Source: an uncultured Roseiflexus sp. (GTDB taxonomy: Bacteria > Chloroflexota > Chloroflexia > Chloroflexales > Roseiflexaceae). From it: 39,965 bases of DNA. Below the pieces are notes generated by a model, which saw nothing but the letters and a program-made list of their open reading frames with translations, ran no database searches and was not told the DNA's origin. This document shows, piece by piece, positions 15,807 through 24,135 of the stretch. A program made the position numbers and the translations under genes. Positions within the stretch are counted from its first letter, which is position 1, and each line of letters begins with the position of its first letter. The stretch covers positions 1-39,965 of the forward strand of contig CALGYB010000054.1 of NCBI GenBank assembly GCA_937935075.1, in the 5' to 3' direction.

Positions 15807-17060
15807 ATGACGGTCACCGAAACCCGTGCGCGCAACCTGAGCATCCCCGCCCCCAGCCAGATCACCCGCCCGGCGCTCGAAGGGGCGAAAGAAACCATGG
15901 TGCTGAATATGGGTCCCCACCATCCCAGCACCCATGGCGTGCTGCGGCTGGTTGTCGAACTCGATGGCGAAACCGTGGTTGATACGGCGCCCGACATCGG
16001 GTATCTGCACACCGGCATTGAAAAAACGATGGAGAGCAAAACGTACCAGAAAGCCGTGGTGCTGACCGACCGCACCGATTATCTGGCGCCGCTCTCCAAC
16101 AATCTGAGTTATGTGCTGGCAGTCGAGAAACTGCTCGGTTGCGAGATCCCCGAGCGTGCAACCGTCGCGCGTGTGCTGCTGGTCGAACTGCAACGCATTG
16201 CCAGTCATCTGGTATGGCTCGGCACCCACGCGCTCGATCTGGCGGCAATGAGCGTGTTCCTCTACGGCTTCCGCGAACGTGAACAGATTCTCGACATCTT
16301 TGAACTGGTCTCGGGCGCGCGCATGATGACCAGTTATTTCCGCGTCGGCGGGCTGGCGTATGACCTGCCGGCCGAATTCGACGCCGCCGTTGAGGCGTTC
16401 CTGCAGATCATGCCGGGACGCATCGATGAGTATGAAGCCCTGCTGACCGACAATCCGCTCTGGATCGAGCGCACGCAGGGCATTGGCGCCATTGACAGCG
16501 ATGCAGCGATTGCCCTGGGATTGACCGGACCTGGTCTGCGCGCGACCGGCGTGGCATGGGACCTGCGCAAAACCATGCCCTACTGTGGCTACGAAACCTA
16601 CTCGTTTGCCATCCCCACTGCTACCCACGGCGATATTTACGACCGCTACCTGGTGCGCATGGCGGAAATGCGCGAGAGCGTCTCGATCTGCCGTCAGGCG
16701 TTGCAGCGGCTGCGTGATATTGGTCCTGGACCGTACATGACGCCGGATCGCAAGATTGCGCCGCCGCCAAAGAGCGAGATCACGCACAGCATGGAAGCGC
16801 TCATCCATCATTTCAAGTTGTGGACCGAGGGCTTCAAGCCGCCGCGCGGCGATGCGCTGGCGGCGGTCGAGTCGCCGCGCGGCGAACTGGCGACCTATAT
16901 CGTCAGCGATGGCAGCGCGAAACCGTATCGCGTCCATTTCCGCGCGCCCTCTTTTGTCAATCTCCAGTCGCTGCCGCATATGGCGCGCGGGCATCTGGTC
17001 GCCGATCTGGTGGCCCTCATCGCCTCGCTCGACCCGGTGCTCGGCGAAGTTGATCGCTGA
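15807..17060 (+). CDS. nuoD: NADH-quinone oxidoreductase subunit D
   Basis: A 417-aa 49-kDa-type subunit that shapes the quinone pocket with NuoB. The N-terminal loop NMGPHHPSTHGVLRLVVELD holds the conserved quinone-site His. Other marks are the helix EKLLGCEIPERA, the region LLVELQRIASHLVWLGTHALD, and the C-terminal SLPHMARGHLVADLVALIASLDPVLGEVDR. AAGGAG precedes the ATG. Length is standard for an unfused NuoD. Confidence 0.97.
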   Translation: MTVTETRARNLSIPAPSQITRPALEGAKETMVLNMGPHHPSTHGVLRLVVELDGETVVDTAPDIGYLHTGIEKTMESKTYQKAVVLTDRTDYLAPLSNNLSYVLAVEKLLGCEIPERATVARVLLVELQRIASHLVWLGTHALDLAAMSVFLYGFREREQILDIFELVSGARMMTSYFRVGGLAYDLPAEFDAAVEAFLQIMPGRIDEYEALLTDNPLWIERTQGIGAIDSDAAIALGLTGPGLRATGVAWDLRKTMPYCGYETYSFAIPTATHGDIYDRYLVRMAEMRESVSICRQALQRLRDIGPGPYMTPDRKIAPPPKSEITHSMEALIHHFKLWTEGFKPPRGDALAAVESPRGELATYIVSDGSAKPYRVHFRAPSFVNLQSLPHMARGHLVADLVALIASLDPVLGEVDR

Positions 17061-17086
17061 AACCTGAAAGAACACGAGAACCTTGT

Positions 17087-17611
17087 ATGTCCCTGACCGA
17101 AAAATACGGCGCCGAGATCGAAGCGATCGTGGCGCGTTACCCCCACAAACGCAGCGCGGTTCTGCCGTTGCTCTTCATTGCCCAGGATGAGTATGGGTAT
17201 CTGACCGATGCAGCCATGCGCGAAGTGGCGGATCTGCTCGACATGCCGCCAACCGATGTGTTCGAGGTTGCCGGTTTTTACTCGCTGCTGTATAAACAGC
17301 CGGTCGGCAAGTGGGTCTTGCAGGTGTGCGATGATGTGCCGTGCGCCTTTTGCGGCGCCGAGGACCTGATCGCCGCGCTGCAAGCGCAACTGGGCATCGC
17401 TGTGGATCAGACGACGCCCGACGGCATGTTTACGCTGCAACGGGTCAAATGCCTGGCGGACTGCGATCACGCGCCGGTGTTACAGGCGAACCTGGAGTAC
17501 TACCACAACCTGACCGCGCCAGAGCACGTCGAAGCCGTGCTGGCGGAACTCCGACGGCGCGCAGAGTCTGGCGAGCAACTCAGCATTTCGGGGCGGTACG
17601 CAGACCGGTAA
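17087..17611 (+). CDS. nuoE: NADH-quinone oxidoreductase subunit E
   Basis: A 174-aa thioredoxin-fold subunit with a [2Fe-2S] cluster. The ligand pattern is CDDVPC (C-x4-C) and CLADC (C-x3-C). It normally works with NuoF (FMN, NADH site), but nuoF does not follow: the operon passes directly to a P-type ATPase gene. The remaining nuo genes must be elsewhere if a full enzyme is made. The ATG is at 17087, 26 bases after nuoD. Confidence 0.93.
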   Translation: MSLTEKYGAEIEAIVARYPHKRSAVLPLLFIAQDEYGYLTDAAMREVADLLDMPPTDVFEVAGFYSLLYKQPVGKWVLQVCDDVPCAFCGAEDLIAALQAQLGIAVDQTTPDGMFTLQRVKCLADCDHAPVLQANLEYYHNLTAPEHVEAVLAELRRRAESGEQLSISGRYADR

Positions 17612-17630
17612 CCTGTTTGCGAGGAGCGTC

Positions 17631-20420
17631 GTGTCGGACCACTCGCTCGATCAGCTTGCGGCAATGTCGCCGCTCGAAGTTTGCGCCGCGCTGCAGACCG
17701 CGCCTCACGGCCTTGATGAAGCCGAGGCGCGTAAACGCCGTGAACGCTACGGACCCAACGCGATTGCCGATACCCTGTCGGTCTCTACGCTACGCCGTCT
17801 CATCGCGTCGTTCACCAACTGGATTTCGCTGATCCTGTTGATCGCCGGCCTGCTGGCGTTTCTCAGCGATACGCCGATCATTGGCTGGATCATCCTGGTC
17901 GTCGCCCTTCTCAACGGAATCTTCACCGCCTGGCAGGAATATCTCGCCGAACGCGCCATCGCCGCACTCCGTCAACTGTTGCCGGCAAACGCCTATGTGC
18001 GTCGCGCCGGGCAGGTGCGCCAGATTCCGACGACAGAGGTCGTCCCTGGTGATATTCTGCCCCTGAAACCGGGCACAGTCGTGGTCGCAGACGGCTACCT
18101 TATCTCCAGCGATGGGTTGCGCGTCAAGCAGACCGCACTAACCGGCAATGCCGCGCCGGTCACTAAAGTGGCCGGCGCCATGCCCGATCCGACGCTGGCG
18201 CTGGCGGAACGCCCCAATATTCTGCTGGCGGGTACGGTCGTGTTCGAGGGGCAGGGCAGCCTAGTCGTGGTGCATACCGGTATGCAGACCCTGCTGGGCA
18301 CGATTGCCGAAAGCACTGCGGCGCTGCGCGCCGAGCCAAGCCCGCTGGGGCAGGCGTTGAACGCCCTTGCCGCCACGATAACCCGTGTCGCAATTGTCGC
18401 CGGTATTGGCGCGTTCCTGTTGACCGTTCTGGGACAACAGTTCTCCATTCAGGCCGGCATCATTTTTGCCATCGGCATGATCGTCGCGTTTGTGCCGGAA
18501 GGGCTGTTGCCGACGGTCACGCTGGCGCTGGCGCTGGCGCGGCGGCGCCTGGCGCGCTATGGGGTGCTGGTGCGACGGCTGGCAGGAGTCGAAAGTCTGA
18601 GTTCGGCGACGGTGTTGTGCCTTGATCGGGTTGAGACGCTGACCACCAATGCGCTGACGGTCAACACCATCTGGGCTGGCGGGCGGGTCTACACCACGAC
18701 CGGCAGCGATTATCGACCGGAGGGTGCGTTTCTGCACGAACGCGCCCTGGTGCGGGTGTCATCAGATCCCGACCTGACGGCAGTGTTGCGGGCTGCGGTG
18801 TTGTGCAACAACTCGCGTCTGTTGCCGCCTGACGCCACCAATCCCGACTGGCACATCGTCGGTGATTCATTGGAAGGCGCGCTGCTAGCGACCGCAGCGC
18901 GCGGCGGCATCACTGAAGCAACCATTGGCAACTGCGTGGTGCGCGTGCAGAGTTTCCCGTATGAGCCACGCCGCCAGCTTGGCAGCGTGATCGTGTCGCT
19001 CGAAGCCCACGGTAAACGCGAACTGGTGGCATATGTGCGCGGCGCCGGTCGTGTTGTGCTCTCGCTCTGCGCATCCATCCAGCGCCGGGGGGCGGTCACG
19101 ACACTGGATGAAACCACACGGCGGGAAATCGAACAAGTCATTGACAATTACGCCCGCACCGGTCAGCGTGTGGTCGCCTTTGCCATGCGGATACTCGAAG
19201 AGCTGCAGGAAGGGATGATGTGGCGCGCGCGCGATATTGAACACGACCTGACCTTTCTCGGTTTCGCTACGCTCCAGGAACCGCCACAGCCAGAAGTCGT
19301 CCAACTGATCGAGGGATGCCGTAAGGCGGGTATTCGGGTGATCATTGTCACCGGTGCGTATGGACTGACCACTGAAGCGACCGCACGGCGAATCGGTCTG
19401 ATCGACACGCCACACGTTCAGATTGTGACCGGCGCCGACCTCGACGACATGAGCAGCGCCAACCTCGGGTTGCTGCTTGCGCCGCTGGAAGATGTGGTAT
19501 TCGCCCAAATGGACGCAGCGCATAAGCAACGAATCGTCGAAGCGTTGCAGCAGCGTGGTGAGGTGGTCGCATTTCTTGGTGACAGTATCAACGACGCGCC
19601 GGCGCTGCGGCAGGCGGAAATTGGCGTGGTCGTCAGCGCATCGGGAACGGCAGTCGCGCTGGCTGCCGCCGATATCGTGCTCAACGCGCAACACCCCGCT
19701 GGTCTGCTCCTGGCAATCGAGGAAGGGCGCGCGATCTTCGCCAATATCCAGAAACTCGCCGCGTATGTTTTTGCGCACAATGTCGCCGAAGCCGCCGTGA
19801 TTGTCATCAGTGTCATCGCCGGCATCCCGCTGCCACTGACGGTGTTACAGGTGCTGGCAATTGACGTCGGAACAGAATTGCTGCCGTCGGTCGCGTTGAG
19901 CACCGAACCACCCGAACCAGGCATCCTGGAACAGCCGCCGCGCTCGCGCACCGCGCCGCTGCTCGACCGTGAGACGCTGCTGCGCACCTTCGCTATGCTG
20001 GGCATGCTGGAAGGGGCGCTGGCGTTGCTGGCATTCTTCGCCGCCTACTGGAGCGCCGGGTGGCGACCGGGTATGCCAATGGACGATAGCGGCGACCTCT
20101 ACGCTCAGGCGACGACCCTGGCTTATATGGCGATTGTGATGGCGCAGGTGGGTGTGGCGTTCGCCAGCCGAACGCGCCGGAGTTCGGTGTTTCACATTGG
20201 GCTGTTCACCAACCGGGCGCTGGTGATCGGAACGCTCCTCTCAGTCGTGCTGATGCTGGCGCTGGTGTATATCGAGCCGCTGGCGGAACTTTTCAACTTT
20301 GTTCCGCCACACTCCGAACACTGGATTATGCTGGTCTCCTTTCCGGCGATCATGCTCCTGGTGGACGAAGTCTTCAAGTGGTGGCAGCGACGCCGCCAGA
20401 CGGTACAGTTTGCTTTTTGA
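17631..20420 (+). CDS. P2-type cation ATPase homologue with degenerate catalytic motifs
   Basis: A 929-aa protein with the full P-type ATPase layout: N-terminal segment, A domain, the M4 motif FVPEGLLPTVTLALALARRR, P/N domains, and M5-M10 with IDVGTELLPSVALS like Na/K-ATPases. The catalytic motifs are altered. DKTGT reads DRVET (phosphorylatable Asp332 kept, Lys and Gly lost). TGES reads TGNA (171-174). KGA reads RGA (470-472). TGD reads TGA (574-576). GDGxND reads GDSIND (650-655). The protein probably cannot run the normal pump cycle and may be a regulator or pseudoenzyme. The GTG start at 17631 has GAGGAG 4 bases before it. It lies 19 bases after nuoE. The frame is intact over 2.8 kb, so it is not a decaying pseudogene. 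Confidence 0.9.
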   Translation: MSDHSLDQLAAMSPLEVCAALQTAPHGLDEAEARKRRERYGPNAIADTLSVSTLRRLIASFTNWISLILLIAGLLAFLSDTPIIGWIILVVALLNGIFTAWQEYLAERAIAALRQLLPANAYVRRAGQVRQIPTTEVVPGDILPLKPGTVVVADGYLISSDGLRVKQTALTGNAAPVTKVAGAMPDPTLALAERPNILLAGTVVFEGQGSLVVVHTGMQTLLGTIAESTAALRAEPSPLGQALNALAATITRVAIVAGIGAFLLTVLGQQFSIQAGIIFAIGMIVAFVPEGLLPTVTLALALARRRLARYGVLVRRLAGVESLSSATVLCLDRVETLTTNALTVNTIWAGGRVYTTTGSDYRPEGAFLHERALVRVSSDPDLTAVLRAAVLCNNSRLLPPDATNPDWHIVGDSLEGALLATAARGGITEATIGNCVVRVQSFPYEPRRQLGSVIVSLEAHGKRELVAYVRGAGRVVLSLCASIQRRGAVTTLDETTRREIEQVIDNYARTGQRVVAFAMRILEELQEGMMWRARDIEHDLTFLGFATLQEPPQPEVVQLIEGCRKAGIRVIIVTGAYGLTTEATARRIGLIDTPHVQIVTGADLDDMSSANLGLLLAPLEDVVFAQMDAAHKQRIVEALQQRGEVVAFLGDSINDAPALRQAEIGVVVSASGTAVALAAADIVLNAQHPAGLLLAIEEGRAIFANIQKLAAYVFAHNVAEAAVIVISVIAGIPLPLTVLQVLAIDVGTELLPSVALSTEPPEPGILEQPPRSRTAPLLDRETLLRTFAMLGMLEGALALLAFFAAYWSAGWRPGMPMDDSGDLYAQATTLAYMAIVMAQVGVAFASRTRRSSVFHIGLFTNRALVIGTLLSVVLMLALVYIEPLAELFNFVPPHSEHWIMLVSFPAIMLLVDEVFKWWQRRRQTVQFAF

Positions 20421-20437
20421 GCCATTGCGAGCGACAT

Positions 20438-20872
20438 GTGACCGAACAACGTGCTGCGCCGGCGCGCATTCTGGTCTGCATCAGTGAGGAAGAGCAATCG
20501 CAGGCGGTGATTCGCCATGCTGCGCGGGTGGGGGTTGAACTCGGCGCCGAACTCCTGGCGTTGCATGTCGAGCCGCCGGGCGCCGCCACCCGGCGTCCGG
20601 CGCGCGCTGCGCAGCAACTGGAGCGCAACCTGCGCCTGGCGCGCGACCTGGGCGCCCACGTGCGGGTGATCGACAGTCATCGCGTTGTATCTTCCATCCT
20701 CCAGTATGCGCACGATCACGGCGTGCAACGCATCATCGTCGGCAAGCCGCGCCCACGCACCTGGCGGCACTGGTTCACCGGCGACATTGTGACCCGGCTG
20801 CTCCGTGAGACCGATATTCCCATCGAAGTGGCGCCGGGGATCGCTGAAGAGCAGATCACGGTGGGTGGATAA
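20438..20872 (+). CDS. Universal stress protein (KdpD-like Usp domain)
   Basis: A 144-aa single-domain protein. It resembles the Usp domain of KdpD sensor kinases: ARILVCISEEEQSQAVIRHAARV at the start, LLALHVEPPG in the second strand, and IIVGKPRPRTWRHWFTGDIVTRLLRET, a nucleotide-binding region of the G-x2-G-type, at the end. No kinase domain is present. The GTG at 20438 is the best start; it lies 17 bases after the ATPase stop, so it is the last gene of the nuo-ATPase run. A link to ion or energy stress is inference. Confidence 0.8.
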   Translation: MTEQRAAPARILVCISEEEQSQAVIRHAARVGVELGAELLALHVEPPGAATRRPARAAQQLERNLRLARDLGAHVRVIDSHRVVSSILQYAHDHGVQRIIVGKPRPRTWRHWFTGDIVTRLLRETDIPIEVAPGIAEEQITVGG

Positions 20873-21200
20873 GGGGGGATACGCAGGTCGCCGCTACTTC
20901 CTGCTCGTTTGTACTGGCTCAGAGTGAGGGTGTGCAAGATGCGCTCGCGCCGCTCGAAATCGGTGTTTTGCAACGCGAAGACGCGGAGGCGCAAAGGTTT
21001 TTCTTGGCGTCTTGGGGTTGCGATTTTGAACGCAAAGGCGCGGAGGCGCGAAGGGTTTCCGTGGCGTCTTGGGGTTGCGATTTTGAACGCAAAGGCGCGG
21101 AGGCGCGAAGGGTTCTTGGTGTCTTAGCGTCTTTGCGTTGCGTTTTGGCTACCTGGCGTTGCGATTCTTAACGCGAAGACGCAAAGCCGCCAAGGTTTTT
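20873..21200. repeat. AT/GC alternating repeat block left of the GxxExxY gene
   Basis: No gene. A 57-bp unit with core GCGTCTTGGGGTTGCGATTT occurs at 21006 and again at 21063, with further degenerate pieces. The same core recurs at 21609 on the other side of the GxxExxY gene. Shorter motifs are CGCAAAGACGC and AAGGCGCGGAGGCGC. Confidence 0.8.
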
Positions 21201-21581
21201 TTAGAGACCATTGACCACGCGGTGAATACCATGTTTGACCAATCTTTGCCCAAAGTTGATGACCAGACCAAGTTTCAAGCCGGTCAGCCGCAGATAAGTC
21301 AAAACTTGCGATTCAAAAATCGGATTGTACGTCATCACGGCTTTGCATTCCACAATCACCAGCCCGCCGACAAGCAAGTCGAGCCGCAAGGGGGCGCTGA
21401 TAACCTGTCCTTTATACATCACTGGCACAAGTTTTTCGCGCTCCACTTTTGGACCTCGGCTTTGAATTTCGATTGCCAGCGCGTCGCGGTAAATGCCTTC
21501 GAGTAGTCCAGGTCCGCCCAGCGTGCGATGGACCTCGATGGCCGCGTCCACGATAACCTGACTCAGCGCATTTTCATCCAT
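21201..21581 (-). CDS. GxxExxY protein (PD-(D/E)XK nuclease-like)
   Basis: A 126-aa protein. The family motif is GPGLLEGIYRDALAIEIQ (G-x2-E-x2-Y). The PD-(D/E)XK core is seen as RLDLLVGGLVIVECKAV (Asp ... Glu-x-Lys). ATG 21581 has AAGGAG upstream. Members are common, short, poorly understood, and often sit alone between repeats, as here: blocks of the same repeat lie on both sides. Function may be a nuclease or a mobile-element-linked protein; not known. Confidence 0.85.
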   Translation of the reverse strand: MDENALSQVIVDAAIEVHRTLGGPGLLEGIYRDALAIEIQSRGPKVEREKLVPVMYKGQVISAPLRLDLLVGGLVIVECKAVMTYNPIFESQVLTYLRLTGLKLGLVINFGQRLVKHGIHRVVNGL

Positions 21582-21599
21582 ACCTGCTCCTTAGTGCTT

Positions 21600-21697
21600 C
21601 GCGTCTTAGCGTCTTGGGGTTGCGATTTTGAACGCAAAGGCGCAGAGACGCAAAGAGATTTTGGTTCTGTGCGCCTTCGCGCCCTGGCATCTTTGCG
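21600..21697. repeat. Repeat block right of the GxxExxY gene
   Basis: GCGTCTTGGGGTTGCGATTT at 21609 continues for about 50 bases and matches the two copies at 21006 and 21063. It makes the GxxExxY gene appear as a cassette between direct repeats. Confidence 0.75.
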
Positions 21698-22025
21698 TTA
21701 AGCGTCTCCGTAAAACTTCCTGTTCAACTGCTTCTCTTCCTTGCTGACCTGGAACCGCGCGTCGTCCATCTCGGAGAGATGGACGTACAACTTGTTCTTG
21801 TCCAGCAATTCCGCCAGCAGGCGTTTTTGCTGTTCCAGGACGCCAATGGCCATAAACTCCTTCACTGCCTCGTCGGGCATGCGCGGGGGGGCGAGCAGGC
21901 GGATGATTTCATCCTGCGCCAGCACTTCGTTGAAGAAAATCTCCCTGGCGCTGCTCTTCTTCCTTCGTCTGCCCGCCTTCGAGGACGCAGTCCTTGTAGG
22001 GCCAAACCGGCGCCACTTCGCCGCC
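21698..22025 (-). pseudogene. Remnant of a site-specific DNA methyltransferase gene
   Basis: Two pieces in different frames on the minus strand. The first (about 22024-21950) reads PVWPYKDCVLEGGQTKEEE, which I recall from type III-like adenine methyltransferases. The second (to 21698) reads REIFFNEVLAQDEIIRLLAP and ends SKEEKQLNRKFYGDA. The frames part near CGCCAGGGAG, so there is a frameshift. A stop precedes the first piece, so the 5' part is missing. The catalytic domain is absent. Family assignment rests on memory of these motifs. Confidence 0.5.
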
Positions 22026-22300
22026 TCAGGGGGTAGAGACTATGACGACGCTTTTGCCTGAACAAGTGTACAGTGAATGCGCGTCTTCTAACCGTGTTAT
22101 ACAGCATATCAGCACGAAGGAGTATATAGCAACGCATGTTCTGTGTAAAGGGATTTGTTCACGCTCCCGGCTGCCTCTCTCACAAGTGTCGATTTTTTTG
22201 ATAGGAAGCCGCATGACACCGGCGGCTTCGCCGAAGGACGCACTCCTGTGCCGAAGGCGCTCAAACGCTGCTCTTATGCGCCAGGCTTTACGAAAAAATC
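22026..22300. other. Gene-free stretch between menH and the methyltransferase remnant
   Basis: 275 bases with no credible gene. It holds some palindromic pieces (AAGCCGC/GCGGCTT near 22207-22230) and a T7 run near 22194, but no clear terminator. Confidence 0.5.
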
Positions 22301-23116
22301 TCAACAGGCGGCAAACCCGGTCACGCACCGCACGAACTCCAGCGGGCGTTCGAGGTGCGGCGTGTGCCCGGCGCCTTCGATGATCTGATGGCTCATCGCC
22401 GGGCAGCGTGCGCACATCTTGCGAGCAATCGCCGTAAACTTCTCATCGAGCGCGCCGGTGATCGCTAGCGTCGGAATAGTAAGACGCGGCAGATCATCCC
22501 AGAACGACGGTTGCGCACCCGTTCCCATGCTGCGCAGGCTGGCTGCCAGCCCTGCTGCGGTATTGCGCAGGCGCTGTGCGCGCAGTCGCTGCCGCACGTG
22601 GTCTGGCAACCGCTGCTGACTCGCCCATAGCGGCAGTCGCTCCCACTCGTCCACGAAGGCTTCAATGCCGTACTGTTCGATGCGCATGGCAAGCGCCTCA
22701 TCGTGGGCGCGCCGCGCCGCACGTTCCGTCTCCGTCTCCAAACCTGGCGAGCCGCTCTCCAGAATCAGCGACTGCACCACGCCGGGATGCAACACGGCGA
22801 TGCCAAGCGCCAGCCGCGCCCCCATCGAATAGCCGAGCAGATGCGCCGGCGCTGCCTCCAGATGGCGCAGCAGAGCGGCAATGTCGGCGGCGACCGACGG
22901 CAGCGACCCGCGCGCCGGGTCCGATGGCGCCGGTGTGCGCCCGTGCCCCGGCAGGTCGATACAGATCACGCGAAACTGCTGCGCGAAGTGAGAGATGACC
23001 TCATCCCAGGATGCGCTGCTGCCGGTGAAGCCGTGGAGGAGAACGAGCGGATCGCCTGCGCCGGTTTCAAGATAGCGATATGCGATACTGCTTGAGATGG
23101 CAACAAGAGGTTTCAT
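22301..23116 (-). CDS. menH: 2-succinyl-6-hydroxy-2,4-cyclohexadiene-1-carboxylate synthase
   Basis: A 271-aa alpha/beta hydrolase of menaquinone synthesis that removes pyruvate from SEPHCHC. The N-terminal oxyanion region is VLLHGFTGSSASWDEV, the nucleophile elbow GYSMGARLAL holds the catalytic Ser, and the last catalytic His is in GAGHTPHLERP. MenH-specific features are ESGSPGLETETERAARR, WASQQRLPDHVRQRL and SLRSMGTGAQPSFW. It stands alone, not in a men operon. ATG at 23116; a promoter lies about 30 bases upstream. Menaquinone use fits a Roseiflexus-like phototroph. Confidence 0.92.
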   Translation of the reverse strand: MKPLVAISSSIAYRYLETGAGDPLVLLHGFTGSSASWDEVISHFAQQFRVICIDLPGHGRTPAPSDPARGSLPSVAADIAALLRHLEAAPAHLLGYSMGARLALGIAVLHPGVVQSLILESGSPGLETETERAARRAHDEALAMRIEQYGIEAFVDEWERLPLWASQQRLPDHVRQRLRAQRLRNTAAGLAASLRSMGTGAQPSFWDDLPRLTIPTLAITGALDEKFTAIARKMCARCPAMSHQIIEGAGHTPHLERPLEFVRCVTGFAAC

Positions 23117-23142
23117 TGACCAATCCAGACGATCGGGTCTGA

Positions 23143-23171
23143 AGCATACCCATCATCAGCATCTCCGTCAA
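23143..23171 (-). promoter_or_regulatory. Promoter of menH
   Basis: On the minus strand, TTGACG (23171-23166), 17 bases, TATGCT (23148-23143). Both boxes are near consensus. Confidence 0.55.
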
Positions 23172-23364
23172 TCGGCGTGTCCCGACGATCACGCTGCGTG
23201 AAGCAACCATTACCCTAAATTGCGCCAGACGCGCTACAATAAGAAGACTACAAGAATACTATGCGCCACCGCAACGGTGCGGCAGGTAACGGCGCCATTA
23301 TGCTTCGCTTGCTTTGTCTGGCGCTCTCCGCCGCCTGTTCCGGTGGTGCGCGGAGGCGCCTGCG

Positions 23365-24084
23365 ATGCGTATCAGGAAAGAGTTTCCTCCGCTCTTCCGC
23401 GACCGCCGTGAAGCCGGCAGATTGCTGGCGCAGCGGCTGGCGACATTGACCGACCATCCCGATCTCCTGGTGCTGGCACTGCCACGCGGCGGCGTGCCGA
23501 TCGCGTATGAAGTGGCGCGCGCGCTCCGCGCGCCGCTTGACATTGTCCTTGTGCGGAAACTGGGTGTGCCTGGTCATGCCGAACTGGCAATGGGCGCGAT
23601 CGCTGAAGGCGGCGTGCGTGTGCTGAACCATGCCGTAATCAGAGAACTCGACATTTCAGAAGATATTATTGATCATATTGCCAGAGAAGAACAGCGCATC
23701 CTCGAGCAACGCCGACGCCTCTACCGTGGCGAGCGACGACCGCCGACAGTTGAGGGGATGCGCGTCATCCTCATCGACGATGGACTGGCGACCGGCATGA
23801 CGATGATGGCGGCCATCGAAGTCGTGCGGCGCGGCGGTCCGGCGGGGATCATTGTGGCCACGCCGGTTGCTGCACCGGAAAGCGTCGCCGAGATTGAGAC
23901 GCTGGTCGATGACGTGGTGACGCTGGCGACCCCTGAGTTTCTCTATGCCATCGGTATGTGGTACAGCGACTTCACGCCAACCAGTGATGAGGAGGTGTGC
24001 ACTCTGCTTGCCGAGGCGCTTCGCGGCTATGCGCCGACGCCCCCTTCTGAGATTGCGCTCGAACGTGGCAGCGAGAGCGCCTGA
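23365..24084 (+). CDS. Predicted phosphoribosyltransferase (COG1926-type)
   Basis: A 239-aa PRTase-fold protein. The PRPP-binding motif is RVILIDDGLATGMTMMAAIE. The early loop LALPRGGVPIAYEVARAL and the PPi loop VLVRKLGVPGHAELAMGAI are also typical. The substrate is not known for this subfamily. ATG 23365 has GGAGG 8 bases upstream; an in-frame ATG at 23314 lacks one. The baeRF3 gene follows 51 bases later on the same strand. TACAAT at 23235 may be its -10. Confidence 0.87.
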   Translation: MRIRKEFPPLFRDRREAGRLLAQRLATLTDHPDLLVLALPRGGVPIAYEVARALRAPLDIVLVRKLGVPGHAELAMGAIAEGGVRVLNHAVIRELDISEDIIDHIAREEQRILEQRRRLYRGERRPPTVEGMRVILIDDGLATGMTMMAAIEVVRRGGPAGIIVATPVAAPESVAEIETLVDDVVTLATPEFLYAIGMWYSDFTPTSDEEVCTLLAEALRGYAPTPPSEIALERGSESA

Positions 24085-24135
24085 CAATGACGGTGCGCAC
24101 GATCACTCCATCACCGCGCAATGCAGGAGGTTCAT

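Noticed and set aside
15345-17075. 576-aa minus-strand ORF
   Set aside because: Shadow of nuoC and nuoD.
17631-20420. Ordinary cation-pumping ATPase
   Set aside because: The DKTGT, TGES, KGA, TGD and GDGxND motifs are all changed, so calling it a working pump is not supported.
22026-22415. 129-aa minus-strand ORF
   Set aside because: It overlaps the 3' end of menH in another frame and shows no domain.
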